From positions 124,001 through 188,000 of the forward strand of contig NZ_ANAY01000002.1 in NCBI RefSeq assembly GCF_000340965.1: a DNA stretch of 64,000 bases, read 5' to 3'. Below the pieces are notes generated by a model, which was given only the letters and a program-made list of their open reading frames with translations, made no database searches and had not been told where the DNA came from. This document shows positions 25,247 through 35,643 of the stretch, in pieces; within the stretch, counting starts at the first letter, position 1; every line of letters starts with the position of its first letter. A program made the position numbers and the translations under genes. Source of the stretch: Nocardiopsis kunsanensis DSM 44524. GTDB lineage: Bacteria; Actinomycetota; Actinomycetes; Streptosporangiales; Streptosporangiaceae.

Positions 25247-26121
25247 GCGGGGTCGGGGACCCGCTCCCGCCAGTTCCCGTCCCGGCGGGACAGCAGGCTC
25301 GCCACGAGCACCCCGAACACGAACGGGCCCACCAGAGCGAGCATGAACCCGTCCTCACCCCCTCGCAGCTCGAACAACCGGCCGCCGAGAACCGCTTGCG
25401 CGGTCACCTGGAACACGAGGTGGAAACCGATGCAGGTCCACACGTTCCCGGTGACCACACGCAGACACCCGATGACGACCGCCATGGCGAAGAACAAGGT
25501 GACCCGTTCGCCGAGGACCTCCCATCCGCTGGAGAGCACCCAGAGAGCGGTTCCGAACAGTGTGAACAGCGCCGCCTGTGCCACCACCGCGAGCCAGCCG
25601 GCCATGACGGTGTTGAGGTTGCGGAACAGATAGCCGCGGAAGATCAACTCCTCCGGCAGCGCCTCGTACAACAGCACCAGCACCGTCAGCAGAGCCAGGT
25701 ACCCCACCAGTTCCGGGACGGCCATGCGCGGCACGAGCTCGACCCAGCCGAGCCCGAGCGCGATCCCGATCCCCGCGAAGCCCGGGATCGCCCACGCGAG
25801 CGCCCCCACCAGGAAGGGCCACCACCCCTCACGGAACCCGGTCAGGTGCAGCCCCTCCCACGGCCGCCGGTCCAAGTACCGGCGGACCGCCCGTATCAGC
25901 GGCACGGCCACCACCGTCACGACCGCGGCGGTGACCCAGCGGGCGGCGCCGAACTGCGCGTCCTCGGGGGCGGCGAACGGTGCACGGACCAGGGGCAGGA
26001 GGGCGTACCAGAGCACCATGGCAGCCGCCATCACGGCGACCACCCGCACGAGCAGACCGACGCGTGGACCTTCTGCCGGGCCGGGGGAAGCGCTCCCGTT
26101 TCGGATCGAATCATCGTTCAT
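25243..26121 (-). CDS. CPBP family intramembrane glutamic endopeptidase
   Basis: A 292-aa membrane protein with about eight helices. The CPBP (CAAX protease and bacteriocin-processing, Abi) motifs are present: EELIFRGYLFR near residue 165 (EExxxR) and the later CIGFHLVFQ (FxxxH). These form a metal-free glutamic protease active site in the membrane. The ATG at 26119-26121 is chosen because GATAAT on the minus strand ends 6 nt upstream, giving a leaderless mRNA. An upstream in-frame ATG at 26157 lies before that promoter. The substrate is unknown. Confidence 0.88.
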   Translation of the reverse strand: MNDDSIRNGSASPGPAEGPRVGLLVRVVAVMAAAMVLWYALLPLVRAPFAAPEDAQFGAARWVTAAVVTVVAVPLIRAVRRYLDRRPWEGLHLTGFREGWWPFLVGALAWAIPGFAGIGIALGLGWVELVPRMAVPELVGYLALLTVLVLLYEALPEELIFRGYLFRNLNTVMAGWLAVVAQAALFTLFGTALWVLSSGWEVLGERVTLFFAMAVVIGCLRVVTGNVWTCIGFHLVFQVTAQAVLGGRLFELRGGEDGFMLALVGPFVFGVLVASLLSRRDGNWRERVPDPA

Positions 26122-26127
26122 ACGGGC

Positions 26128-26133
26128 ATTATC
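26128..26133 (-). promoter_or_regulatory. -10 hexamer of the CPBP gene, leaderless
   Basis: GATAAT on the minus strand ends 6 nt before the ATG at 26121. No Shine-Dalgarno is visible. Confidence 0.5.
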
Positions 26134-26280
26134 AGCGCCGGGAACGTCCCGGGGCATGGGGCATCACCCCCGTTCCTGCCCTGGAACGGGCCCTGAGGCG
26201 GTTCGGGGACCGGACGGAGGAGCCGGGGCGCCCCGGCCAAAAAATCAGTGGCCGACGGGATCGCGCACAGCTAATGTCCG

Positions 26281-28029
26281 GTGACTGTGCCCCGACCACC
26301 CGAACCGGTGACGACACCACCGGACACCCGTTCCCCCGACCACTTCCTCCTCTGGGGCGCCGGCCAACAGTGGACCACCCTCCTGAGCACCTCCGTCGTC
26401 AACGGTCTCTACACCCTGTGCGGGGTCCTGAGCGCCACCGTGCTCGGTGCCGCCCTCGACTCCGGCCTCACCAGCGGCGACACGGAAACGCTCCTGCTGT
26501 GGTCCGGTGTGCTCGCCGCGTGCGCGTTCGCCTCCGCGGCCATCGTGCTCGCAGCCGAACGCACCGCGACCTACAGCTGGGTCCGCGGCGCCTACCGCAC
26601 CATCGCCGTGGTCATCGACCGTTCCGTCGACCTCGGCCCGACCCTGACCCGGAGACTGCCCGGCGGCGAGGTCGTGGCGATCGGAACCAACGACATCAAC
26701 CGCATCGGCGACCTGTACGAGAACGCGTCGCTGGTGCCCGGGGCGCTCGTGTCGATCGGCGCGATCGTCGGCCTGACCCTGTACACGCACCCGGCCTTCG
26801 GAACGGTACTGACCGTCGGGGTCCCCCTCGTCGTGCTGGCGGTCGCACCGATGCTGCGCCCGCTCTCCCGCCGCCAGGACCACCAACGCGACCGGCAGGC
26901 CGAGCTCACCACCCGGGCCAACGACCTCGTCTCAGGGCTGCGTGCGCTGCGGGGAGTGGGCGGTGAGGACACCATCGGCGCCCGGTACCGCCAGGAGTCG
27001 GGCCGGGTCCGCGACGCCGGCATGCGGGTGGGCTGGATGGACGCCGCCCTCCGTGCCGCCCAGGCCCTCTACCCGGGACTACTGCTCGTGGGCATCGTCT
27101 GGTACGGAGCGCATCTGGCCCTGAACGGCGAACTCACCCTCGGCCAGCTCGTCGCCTTCTACGGGTACACGGGACTGCTGGGACAGCAGGTGCGCTGGTT
27201 GACCGCCATCACCACGCTCTACATCGGTGCGCGGGTGGCCGCCTCACGTGTGGTCCGGGTGCTGAACCTGACCCACGACCACCCCGAACCAGAACACCCG
27301 GCCGCACCCCCGGAGGGCCCGCTCGGGCTGCGCGACCGGCTCACCGGTGTCACCGCCCATGCCGGGCAGGTCACCGGCATCGTGTGCCCCGACCCCGCCG
27401 AGGCCACCGCGCTCGCCGAACGCCTCGGGCGCTACCGCGACGGCACCCCGGAGGAGACCGCGGAACTGGTCGAGCACCGCACCGGCCGGACCGTCCCCCT
27501 CACCGACCTCCCGTTGCGGGACCTGCGGGGCCGGGTCCTGGTCTCGGACAACGACGCCTACCTGTTCTCCGGGCGCTTGCGCGACGAACTCTCGCCGGAC
27601 GGCGGTCTGCCTGCGGAGGAACTGGCCGGGGCGGTGCGCGTCGCCCACGCCGACGACATCGTGGGCCAGTCCCCCGCGGGGCTGGACACGGTGCTCACCG
27701 CCCGTGCCCGCGAGTACTCCGGCGGTCAGCAACAGCGCCTACGCCTGGCACGCGCGCTGGCCGCCGACCCCGAGGTGCTGGTCCTGGTGGAACCGGTCTC
27801 GGCCGTGGACGCGCACTCCGAGGCCGCCGTGGCCCGCGGGCTGCCGTCCGCCCGCAGCGGCCGCACCACCGTCCTGATCACGACGAGCCCTCTGCTGCTG
27901 GGCCGCACCGACCGTGTCCACCTGGTCTCCGGCGGGCGGGTGGTCGCCGGGGGCACGCACCAGGACCTGTTGGCGAACAACGCCGACTACACCCGTACCG
28001 TCCTGCGTACCGCGAGCGAGGAGCCATGA
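26281..28029 (+). CDS. ABC exporter half-transporter with degenerate ATP site
   Basis: A 582-aa type IV (exporter) half-transporter with six membrane helices (about 25-320) then a nucleotide-binding domain. That domain has lost Walker A: residues 366-376 read GIVCPDPAEAT with no GKST. The Walker B aspartate is Val503, although Glu504 follows, and the switch His is missing (TTSPLLL). The ABC signature YSGGQ (479-483) is intact. It can therefore only complete the active site of a partner. That partner follows at once, overlapping by 4 bp (ATGA), so a heterodimer is near certain. The start is GTG at 26281; GTG at 26287 is possible. The substrate is unknown. Confidence 0.9.
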   Translation: MTVPRPPEPVTTPPDTRSPDHFLLWGAGQQWTTLLSTSVVNGLYTLCGVLSATVLGAALDSGLTSGDTETLLLWSGVLAACAFASAAIVLAAERTATYSWVRGAYRTIAVVIDRSVDLGPTLTRRLPGGEVVAIGTNDINRIGDLYENASLVPGALVSIGAIVGLTLYTHPAFGTVLTVGVPLVVLAVAPMLRPLSRRQDHQRDRQAELTTRANDLVSGLRALRGVGGEDTIGARYRQESGRVRDAGMRVGWMDAALRAAQALYPGLLLVGIVWYGAHLALNGELTLGQLVAFYGYTGLLGQQVRWLTAITTLYIGARVAASRVVRVLNLTHDHPEPEHPAAPPEGPLGLRDRLTGVTAHAGQVTGIVCPDPAEATALAERLGRYRDGTPEETAELVEHRTGRTVPLTDLPLRDLRGRVLVSDNDAYLFSGRLRDELSPDGGLPAEELAGAVRVAHADDIVGQSPAGLDTVLTARAREYSGGQQQRLRLARALAADPEVLVLVEPVSAVDAHSEAAVARGLPSARSGRTTVLITTSPLLLGRTDRVHLVSGGRVVAGGTHQDLLANNADYTRTVLRTASEEP

Positions 28030-29822
28030 CACACGCCGACCTGCCCGCCGCGGACCGGAACACGGCTCTGCCGGAGCCGGATCCCGCGGCCCTGCCGGTC
28101 TCCTCCACACGGGAGGTGTGGACACGCCTGGCCCGGGCCGGACGGGAGTACCGCAGCACACTGGTGTGGGTCGTGGTGCTGCACGCCCTGGCCGCGCTGA
28201 GCGCGCTCGCCGCCCCGTGGATGTTGGGTCTCATCGTCGACTCCGTCCGGGAAGGGCGGGACGCCGGCGGCATCGGCACCATGGCCGTACTCGTCGTGGC
28301 GGCGTTCCTGGCCAACGCGGCCCTGACCCTGGTCTCGGTGGCCCTGTCGATCCGGTTCGGCGAAGGGGTGTTGGCCCAGCTGCGGGAGGAGTTCATCGGA
28401 GCGGTGCTGCGCCTGCCGTTGGAGGTGGTGGAGCGGGCCGGTTCCGGTGACCTGCTCTCGCGCACCGGCCGCGACATCGGCAACCTCAACCACATGGTGC
28501 GCTTCTCCCTGCCGCACATGGTCGTGAGCGCGGTGACGGTCGCGGTGGTCCTGGCGGCGTTGGCGGTGATCCACCCCGCGCTGTTGCCGGCGTGGGTGCC
28601 GGGTCTCGTGCTGCTGTGGGTGTCGGCCCGCTGGTACGCCCGGCGTGCCCCGGACGGTTACATCCGCGAGCTGGCCACCCACTCGGACCTGACCCAGGGC
28701 GTGACCGACACCGTCGAGGGCGCGCACACCGTGGAGGCGCTGGGCCGACAGGACCGTCGGCGCACGCAGAGCGACCGGCAGGTGCGCCGGGCCTTCCTCG
28801 CGGAGAGGTACACGCTGTGGCTGCGATCGGTGTGGTTCCCGCAGCTGGAGGTCGTCTACCAGCTGCCCACGGCGCTGACCTTCCTCGCGGGCGGTCTGCT
28901 GTACATGAACGACGCACTCACTCCGGGCCAGGTCGCGACGGCGACGTTCTTCTCCGTGCAGTTGGCCCACCCCGTCGAACAGCTCGTGCACCAGATCGAC
29001 AACATGATGGTCGGTTTCGTGAGCATGCGGCGCCTGCTGGGTGTGGGGCACGCCCAGGAGACCGTGCGGGAGGCACGGAACCGGCCGGTGGCCGGCGACC
29101 GGGGTGTGGAACTGTCCGAGGTGCGGTTCGGCTACACCGACACCGAGGTCCTGCACGGTGTGGACCTGCAGATACGGCCCGGTGAACGCCTGGCGATGGT
29201 GGGGCCCAGCGGGGCGGGCAAGTCGACGCTGGGCAAGCTCGTCGCCGGGATCCACGTCCCCTCCTCGGGCCGGGTCCGGGTGGACGGAGCGGACCTGGCA
29301 TCGTTGTCGCCCCAGCAGCGGCGCGCACACGTGATCCTGCTGAGTCAGGAGAGCCACATGTTCCGTGGCACGATCGCGGAGAACCTGAGGCTGGCGGCGG
29401 AGTCCGCCGACGAGAGCGACCTGTGGAACGCTCTGGAAGCGGTCGGCGCCGCGGACTGGGTGCGCAGCCTGCCCGAGGGCCTGCTCACCCCCGTGGGTTC
29501 GGGGAACACCACCCCTGATCCGGCCCGTGTGCAGCAGATCGCGCTGGCGCGGGTGGTACTGGCCGACCCCGCGGTGCTGGTGCTGGACGAGGCGACGTCG
29601 TCGATGGATCCGCGCTCCGCCCGCCACCTGGAACGTTCCCTGTCGGGGGTGCTGGCCGGACGCACGGTCCTGATGATCGCGCACCGGCTGTACACCGCGC
29701 ACGACGCCGACCGGGTCGCGGTGGTCGAGGGCGGCACGGTCCGCGAGCTCGGCACCCACGAGGGGTTGTTGTCCCGCGGCGGTTCCTACGCCGACCTGTG
29801 GCACGCCTGGCACGGGGACTGA
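28026..29822 (+). CDS. ABC exporter half-transporter with canonical Walker motifs
   Basis: A 598-aa exporter half: six membrane helices (about 50-330) and a nucleotide-binding domain. Walker A is GPSGAGKST (393-401), the Q-loop is in LLSQESHMF, Walker B is VLVLDEA (D521, E522) and the switch is AHR. The signature is degenerate: the position of LSGGQ reads TPDPA (496-500). This is the exact complement of its neighbour, so the pair has one working and one dead ATP site, as in TAP, TM287/288 and BmrCD. The ATG overlaps the previous stop, indicating translational coupling. The exported compound cannot be told. Confidence 0.92.
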   Translation: MTHADLPAADRNTALPEPDPAALPVSSTREVWTRLARAGREYRSTLVWVVVLHALAALSALAAPWMLGLIVDSVREGRDAGGIGTMAVLVVAAFLANAALTLVSVALSIRFGEGVLAQLREEFIGAVLRLPLEVVERAGSGDLLSRTGRDIGNLNHMVRFSLPHMVVSAVTVAVVLAALAVIHPALLPAWVPGLVLLWVSARWYARRAPDGYIRELATHSDLTQGVTDTVEGAHTVEALGRQDRRRTQSDRQVRRAFLAERYTLWLRSVWFPQLEVVYQLPTALTFLAGGLLYMNDALTPGQVATATFFSVQLAHPVEQLVHQIDNMMVGFVSMRRLLGVGHAQETVREARNRPVAGDRGVELSEVRFGYTDTEVLHGVDLQIRPGERLAMVGPSGAGKSTLGKLVAGIHVPSSGRVRVDGADLASLSPQQRRAHVILLSQESHMFRGTIAENLRLAAESADESDLWNALEAVGAADWVRSLPEGLLTPVGSGNTTPDPARVQQIALARVVLADPAVLVLDEATSSMDPRSARHLERSLSGVLAGRTVLMIAHRLYTAHDADRVAVVEGGTVRELGTHEGLLSRGGSYADLWHAWHGD

Positions 29823-29840
29823 TCCGCACGGACACACGAA

Positions 29841-29869
29841 ACCGGGCGGCCCCGTGGGGACCGCCCGGT
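29841..29869. terminator. bidirectional terminator between the ABC operon and groEL
   Basis: ACCGGGCGG (29841-29849) pairs with CCGCCCGGT (29861-29869), and the inner CCCC/GGGG extends the stem. It sits between convergent genes, 18 bp after the ABC stop and 41 bp from the groEL stop. Confidence 0.75.
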
Positions 29870-29910
29870 CGTCGCGGGCGAGGTCGCGTATCCGACCCCT
29901 GGCCGGTGGA

Positions 29911-31668
<1,758 letters not shown>

Positions 31669-31695
31669 TTAGCACTCATGATCGCCGAGTGCTAA
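31669..31695 (-). promoter_or_regulatory. CIRCE operator 1 (HrcA site)
   Basis: TTAGCACTC, 9-nt spacer, GAGTGCTAA: a perfect CIRCE element. It lies just downstream of the predicted groEL transcription start and would block transcription when HrcA is bound. Confidence 0.95.
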
Positions 31696-31704
31696 GCACT
31701 CCTA

Positions 31705-31733
31705 TTTTTAGCACTCGCCCATGTCGAGTGCAA
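31705..31733 (-). promoter_or_regulatory. groEL promoter
   Basis: On the minus strand TTGCAC (31728-31733) is followed after 17 bp by TAAAAA (31705-31710). Start of transcription is expected near 31697. The promoter overlaps CIRCE 2 and lies immediately upstream of CIRCE 1. Confidence 0.65.
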
Positions 31734-31734
31734 A
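31708..31734 (-). promoter_or_regulatory. CIRCE operator 2 (HrcA site)
   Basis: TTAGCACTC, 9-nt spacer, GAGTGCAAA: one mismatch to the consensus. It overlaps the groEL promoter elements. The remaining region from 31735 to 31912 shows no gene. Confidence 0.9.
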
Positions 31735-31912
31735 CGATGTGGTCACGATTTGCCGCCCGTTGACCTTTACCCTTTCCACCTGCGCAAACACCTGCCCCTC
31801 AGGGGTTTCGCGCGACCCTCGGGGCGGACGACACCGCACCGGGCATCGCGAGCAGGGCAGGCATCACCACCGCTCGGGATTCGCTGAGCGCTCCCGCACC
31901 CCCGGGCCCTCG

Positions 31913-32554
31913 TCACTGGGGCCAGACCCCGGACGAGCCGCGGCGATGCGATCCGAGCAGGTGGGTGTCGACGATGCCGACCGCTTCCATGAGCGCGTAC
32001 ATGGTGGTGGGGCCGACGAACGTGAACCCCTCCTTGCGCAAGGCCCTGGACAGGGCCAGTGACTCGGGTGACTTCGTGGGGACCTCCGCGACGGTGCGCG
32101 GGGCCGGGGTCCGGTCGGGCCGGAAGGACCAAACGAAGTCGGCCAAGCCGCCTTTGTCCCGCAACCGGAGGGTGGCTTGCGCGTTGGTGACGGCAGCGAG
32201 GATCTTGGCCCGGTTGCGCACGATCGCTGCGTCCGCCATCAACCGTTCCAGATCGCGATGGCCGTACTCGGCCACCGTTTCGGGGACGAAACCGTCGAAC
32301 GCGGCCCGGAACGCGGGGCGTTTGCGCAGAATCGTCGCCCACGACAGTCCGGCCTGGAACGCCTCGAGACTGATGCGCTCGTACATCCCGCGCTCGTCGC
32401 GCACCGGCATGCCCCACTCGGTGTCGTAGTACTCGCGCAACAGCGGATCCACCGACGCCCACGCGGGGCGGACCAGCCCGTCCCGGCCGGTCACCGTCCC
32501 CGGGTCGGTGGCGTCGACAGCCTGTACATCGTCGGCAGGGGCGGACTCGGTCAT
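31913..32554 (-). CDS. tag: DNA-3-methyladenine glycosylase I
   Basis: A 213-aa base-excision enzyme that removes 3-methyladenine from alkylated DNA. The family core is clear: DPLLREYYDTEWGMPVRDE, the catalytic-pocket stretch QAGLSWATILRKR, IVRNRAKI and FTFVGPTTMYALMEA. The zinc snap of the E. coli enzyme is mostly missing: Cys4 aligns with Pro (VRPAWAS), His17 with Tyr (EYYDTEWG) and Cys179 with Ser (LLGSHRRG); only His175 remains. It has a 25-residue N-terminal extension. The start is ATG with AAGGAG about 12 nt upstream. It lies upstream of groEL on the same strand, in its own unit. Confidence 0.92.
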   Translation of the reverse strand: MTESAPADDVQAVDATDPGTVTGRDGLVRPAWASVDPLLREYYDTEWGMPVRDERGMYERISLEAFQAGLSWATILRKRPAFRAAFDGFVPETVAEYGHRDLERLMADAAIVRNRAKILAAVTNAQATLRLRDKGGLADFVWSFRPDRTPAPRTVAEVPTKSPESLALSRALRKEGFTFVGPTTMYALMEAVGIVDTHLLGSHRRGSSGVWPQ

Positions 32555-32746
32555 CGGGGAAGGGCTCCTTCGCTCTGCGGTCATCGAAATGGTGACACGG
32601 GACGGCGCCTCGGGGCAGGCCGAGGCGGCCCAACCATCGAGCCGATCGCCCGGAACACGACCTGACGGCTCAACTGCCGAGACCGGTGACACGATGTTGA
32701 GCGGTGCGGTCCCGGGCCCGCGCCCCCGGAAGACCCCGTCAACGGG

Positions 32747-33949
32747 CTACTCCGACCGCAGCAGGAGCAGCGGCACCAACTGCTCGGCCTCGGTCCAGGA
32801 ACCGTGGTGGCCGATCATCGCGGTCTGGGCCGGTTCGGCTTCGGAACGCACCAGCGTCCAGGTGTCGCGGGCAGCGGCAACGACGTCACCCAGCCGCCCA
32901 CGGTTGCGGCCGGACACCGTCCCGTACCAGCCCTCCGCGATCGCCCGGTCGCGTTCGACCACGTGGGCCCGCTCCCCCAGCGCCTCGCGCCAGGCGGCGA
33001 GCACATCGGCCGCAGCACCGGGTTCGGTGTGGACGTGGCGCACCCGGGCCTCCCCGCCCAGGCGGTCCACGCCCGACAACAGGCCGGGGGTGTGGTCGAG
33101 GTCGATCCGATGATCGCCGGTGTCGATCATCCCGTGGTCGGCGACCACCGCCAGCACCGTGTCCGTGGGCAGGTCCGAGGCCAGGTCGGACACCAGCGCC
33201 TCCACCCGGACGAGCTCCTCGATCCAACGGTCGGAACCGGGTCCGTGGTCGTGGCCGGCCCGGTCGAGATCACCGTGGTAGCCGTAGACCAACGCCCGAC
33301 CGGAGCCGCGCAGTGCTTCCAGCATCCCGGGCACGAGCTCCTCCGGTGCCTCCGCGGGCACGAACCGGCCAGGACCGCGCAGCACGGCACGGGTCAGCCC
33401 GGACCCGTGGTGGAAACCTGGCACCAACCGGGAGACCTCGACCCCGTCCGCGGCGGCACGCTCGAACACCGTGCTGTGCGGCTGGACCGACTCCGGGGGG
33501 AAGTCCTCCCGCAGGTCCGCATGCTCCGGGCCGGCATGTGCGCACCATCCCAACGCGCTCATGACCGGCCCCTGCGGTGTTCCTTCCGGGCCGTCGAGTG
33601 CGAAGCTGTACCCGATGACACCGTGCTCGCCCGAGGACAGCCCCGTCCCGAGCGATGCCAGGCTCGCAGCAGTCGTCGCCGGGAACCCGGCCCTCAGTAC
33701 GGAACCGCCGCGCGCGAGGGCGGCCAGGGTGGGCGCGTGGTCGGCGTACCGGGCGAGCAGCTGCGCGCCCAGCCCGTCCACCAGCAGGAACGCGGCCGCA
33801 CGGGCCCGCCCCGCTCCCAGCAGGTCCTCGTGTCCGGGTACCCCCAGGGCCCCGGCCAAGGAGGGGGTGACAGCGGAAAGGGTGTCGTTCACGTACGCCG
33901 GGATGCCGCTCTCCGGGTACGTGGTGCTGTCCGTGCTGGGTGTGTCCAC
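32747..33949 (-). CDS. alkaline phosphatase superfamily protein (nucleotide pyrophosphatase/phosphodiesterase)
   Basis: A 400-aa hydrolase of the type I phosphodiesterase/nucleotide pyrophosphatase group. Two-metal site elements are visible: AFLLVDGLGAQLL (metal-binding Asp), the nucleophile region FPATTAASLASLGTG, YHGDLDRAGHDHG (Asp/His pair), VVADHGMID (Asp-His) and the late IGHHGSWTE. It hydrolyses phosphodiesters or pyrophosphates; the substrate is unknown. There is no signal peptide, so it is probably cytoplasmic. The GTG start has a good AAGGAG at 6 nt. It starts 37 bp after the convergent-strand pucR stop on the same strand, so the two may be cotranscribed. Confidence 0.87.
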   Translation of the reverse strand: MDTPSTDSTTYPESGIPAYVNDTLSAVTPSLAGALGVPGHEDLLGAGRARAAAFLLVDGLGAQLLARYADHAPTLAALARGGSVLRAGFPATTAASLASLGTGLSSGEHGVIGYSFALDGPEGTPQGPVMSALGWCAHAGPEHADLREDFPPESVQPHSTVFERAAADGVEVSRLVPGFHHGSGLTRAVLRGPGRFVPAEAPEELVPGMLEALRGSGRALVYGYHGDLDRAGHDHGPGSDRWIEELVRVEALVSDLASDLPTDTVLAVVADHGMIDTGDHRIDLDHTPGLLSGVDRLGGEARVRHVHTEPGAAADVLAAWREALGERAHVVERDRAIAEGWYGTVSGRNRGRLGDVVAAARDTWTLVRSEAEPAQTAMIGHHGSWTEAEQLVPLLLLRSE

Positions 33950-33986
33950 TGGATCTCCTTCCGTGGCGGCGGCCGCCGGCGCGTGA

Positions 33987-35498
33987 TCACCGGTGCCAGG
34001 AACCGTCGTAGCACCGCATCGGCTCCAGGTACAGGGCTGTCCACAGTTCCAGTCGTGTGCGGGCCTGCCTCAGGTCACCGCCCAGGACCCGCTCCGCGAT
34101 ACGCAGGCGTCCGCGCAGGGTGTTGCGGTGCACCCCCAGTTCCCGTGCGGTCGCCTCGACGTGGGCACTGTTGTCGAGGAAGTGGCGCAGCGTGTGGGCG
34201 AGGTCGGTGGAGTTGCGTACGTCGTGCTCGCGCAACGGTCCCAGCACGGCACGCCCGAACGCGCGCGCCCCCTCCGCGGAAAGGTTCTCGCGCAGCAACG
34301 ACCAGGCGTCGGAGTCGTCCGCGTGCCGGTACCCGTCGGTGGCGGCCTGGCGTGCCCGGTCCACCGCCGCGGGGAGTTCGGCCGGACTCCGAGCACCACA
34401 GGCACCGGCGGCGGAGGGCCCCTCGGAAAGATCTTCCAAGGCCTCCAGGAGCCGCTGTCCCGTACGGGGGATTCCGGTGGCCGGGAGCACGGCGACCAGG
34501 GCGTCGCCGAGAGTGCACAGGCCGACGCGTTCGGAGGCCTCGGTCGGCCCCAGCAGGTCGGGGAGGGCGTCGGAGGCACGGATCAGTGCGGCCTCCGGGG
34601 CCGGGCAGGGGTAATGGACCACCTCCCACGGGGGTTCGGGCAACGGGGGAAGGACCCGCCCGTCGCCGCCCTCGAGCGCGGCACGCAAGTGGGGTGCCCG
34701 TTCACGGAACAATGCCCGGCGGGCGTTCCGGGAGTACATCAGGTCCACCGCCAGCAGGGATGCGGCATGGTTGGCGAGCATGCGTGCGTGCGGCGAGGCG
34801 GGCTCGGTGTGGCGCACCGCCAGCCACCCCAGCGTGCGCCCGGTGGTGCCCAGGCTCTGCAGGAGGACGGAGGCTTCGCCGTCGGCGAGCACGGTCATAC
34901 CCCGGGACCGCTGGCCTTGGACGGAGGCACGCACGAGGGCGTGCCACTCCGGCTCGCCCTCCGGTACGGCGAGACGGGCCAGGCCGTTGGGGTCCAGGAG
35001 CAGGCAGTCACCGGCGGTCGCCGAGGCCAGCTCACCCATCACCCCGGAAGGGCCCGAACGCAGCGCGGCGCGGGCCATCGAGTCCTGGGCACCGAGAACA
35101 CGTGACTGCTCGCGGGCACGCTCCTTCGCGTGGTGGTCGGCGACGGCCTCCACGATGGCGATGAAGGGGGTCCCTCCCTCCACTCTCAGGATGGGCAGGC
35201 CCAGGCGGTCGCCCTCGGCGAGGACCTCTTCGGGGATCTCCTCCATCCACACGTCGATCGCGAAGGCCAGACCGACGCAGCCGGCGTCGTGGATACGGCG
35301 CACGTAGGCGGCCCGACCCTCGGCGTCCACGCTCATGCCGGCGCTCAGGACGAGTTCTCCGCCGCGCATCCAGGGGGCGGGGTCGGGGAGCTCCGTCACG
35401 TGCGCCCACCGGATCGGCCGGTCCAGCCCTCCGGTCCCGGCGACAGCGCATACCTCGAGAGCGGGGTCGGTGGTGATGTCCCGAACGGTGATGTCCAT
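33987..35498 (-). CDS. PucR family transcriptional regulator
   Basis: A 503-aa regulator. The N-terminal PucR domain (about 1-125) opens MDITVRDITTDPALEV and contains GGELVLSAGM and LGLPILRVEGGTPF. A middle GGDEF-like/linker region follows. The C-terminal helix-turn-helix is NSAHVEATARELGVHRNTLRGR (read as NSAHVEATAREL then GVHRNTLRGR) near residue 460. PucR proteins sense purine-catabolism or amino-acid-derived ligands. It is divergent from an MHS transporter and an amidohydrolase, its probable targets. The start is ATG with GGGAGGGG upstream. The intergenic inverted repeat at 35559-35580 may be its site. Confidence 0.92.
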   Translation of the reverse strand: MDITVRDITTDPALEVCAVAGTGGLDRPIRWAHVTELPDPAPWMRGGELVLSAGMSVDAEGRAAYVRRIHDAGCVGLAFAIDVWMEEIPEEVLAEGDRLGLPILRVEGGTPFIAIVEAVADHHAKERAREQSRVLGAQDSMARAALRSGPSGVMGELASATAGDCLLLDPNGLARLAVPEGEPEWHALVRASVQGQRSRGMTVLADGEASVLLQSLGTTGRTLGWLAVRHTEPASPHARMLANHAASLLAVDLMYSRNARRALFRERAPHLRAALEGGDGRVLPPLPEPPWEVVHYPCPAPEAALIRASDALPDLLGPTEASERVGLCTLGDALVAVLPATGIPRTGQRLLEALEDLSEGPSAAGACGARSPAELPAAVDRARQAATDGYRHADDSDAWSLLRENLSAEGARAFGRAVLGPLREHDVRNSTDLAHTLRHFLDNSAHVEATARELGVHRNTLRGRLRIAERVLGGDLRQARTRLELWTALYLEPMRCYDGSWHR

Positions 35499-35558
35499 CG
35501 CGTGCCCCTCCCGGGTTGTGTGCGGCGTGCACTTTTGTCACGACCCGACACGTGCAGA

Positions 35559-35580
35559 ATATCCCTACGAAATCGGATAT
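35559..35580. promoter_or_regulatory. candidate PucR operator
   Basis: ATATCC (35559-35564) and GGATAT (35575-35580) are inverted with a 10-bp spacer, about midway between pucR and the MHS transporter gene, in the most AT-rich stretch of the region. Confidence 0.45.
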
Positions 35581-35643
35581 CGGTGTCTAGGGTCACACGC
35601 AGTTCCCGGGACGTTGTCCTGCTGTTGACCACCGGAGTACCTC

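Noticed and set aside
31800-31840. Hairpin around CCCCTCAGGGG as terminator of the glycosylase gene
   Set aside because: The stem is only 4 bp and lies more than 70 bp beyond the stop; too weak to list.
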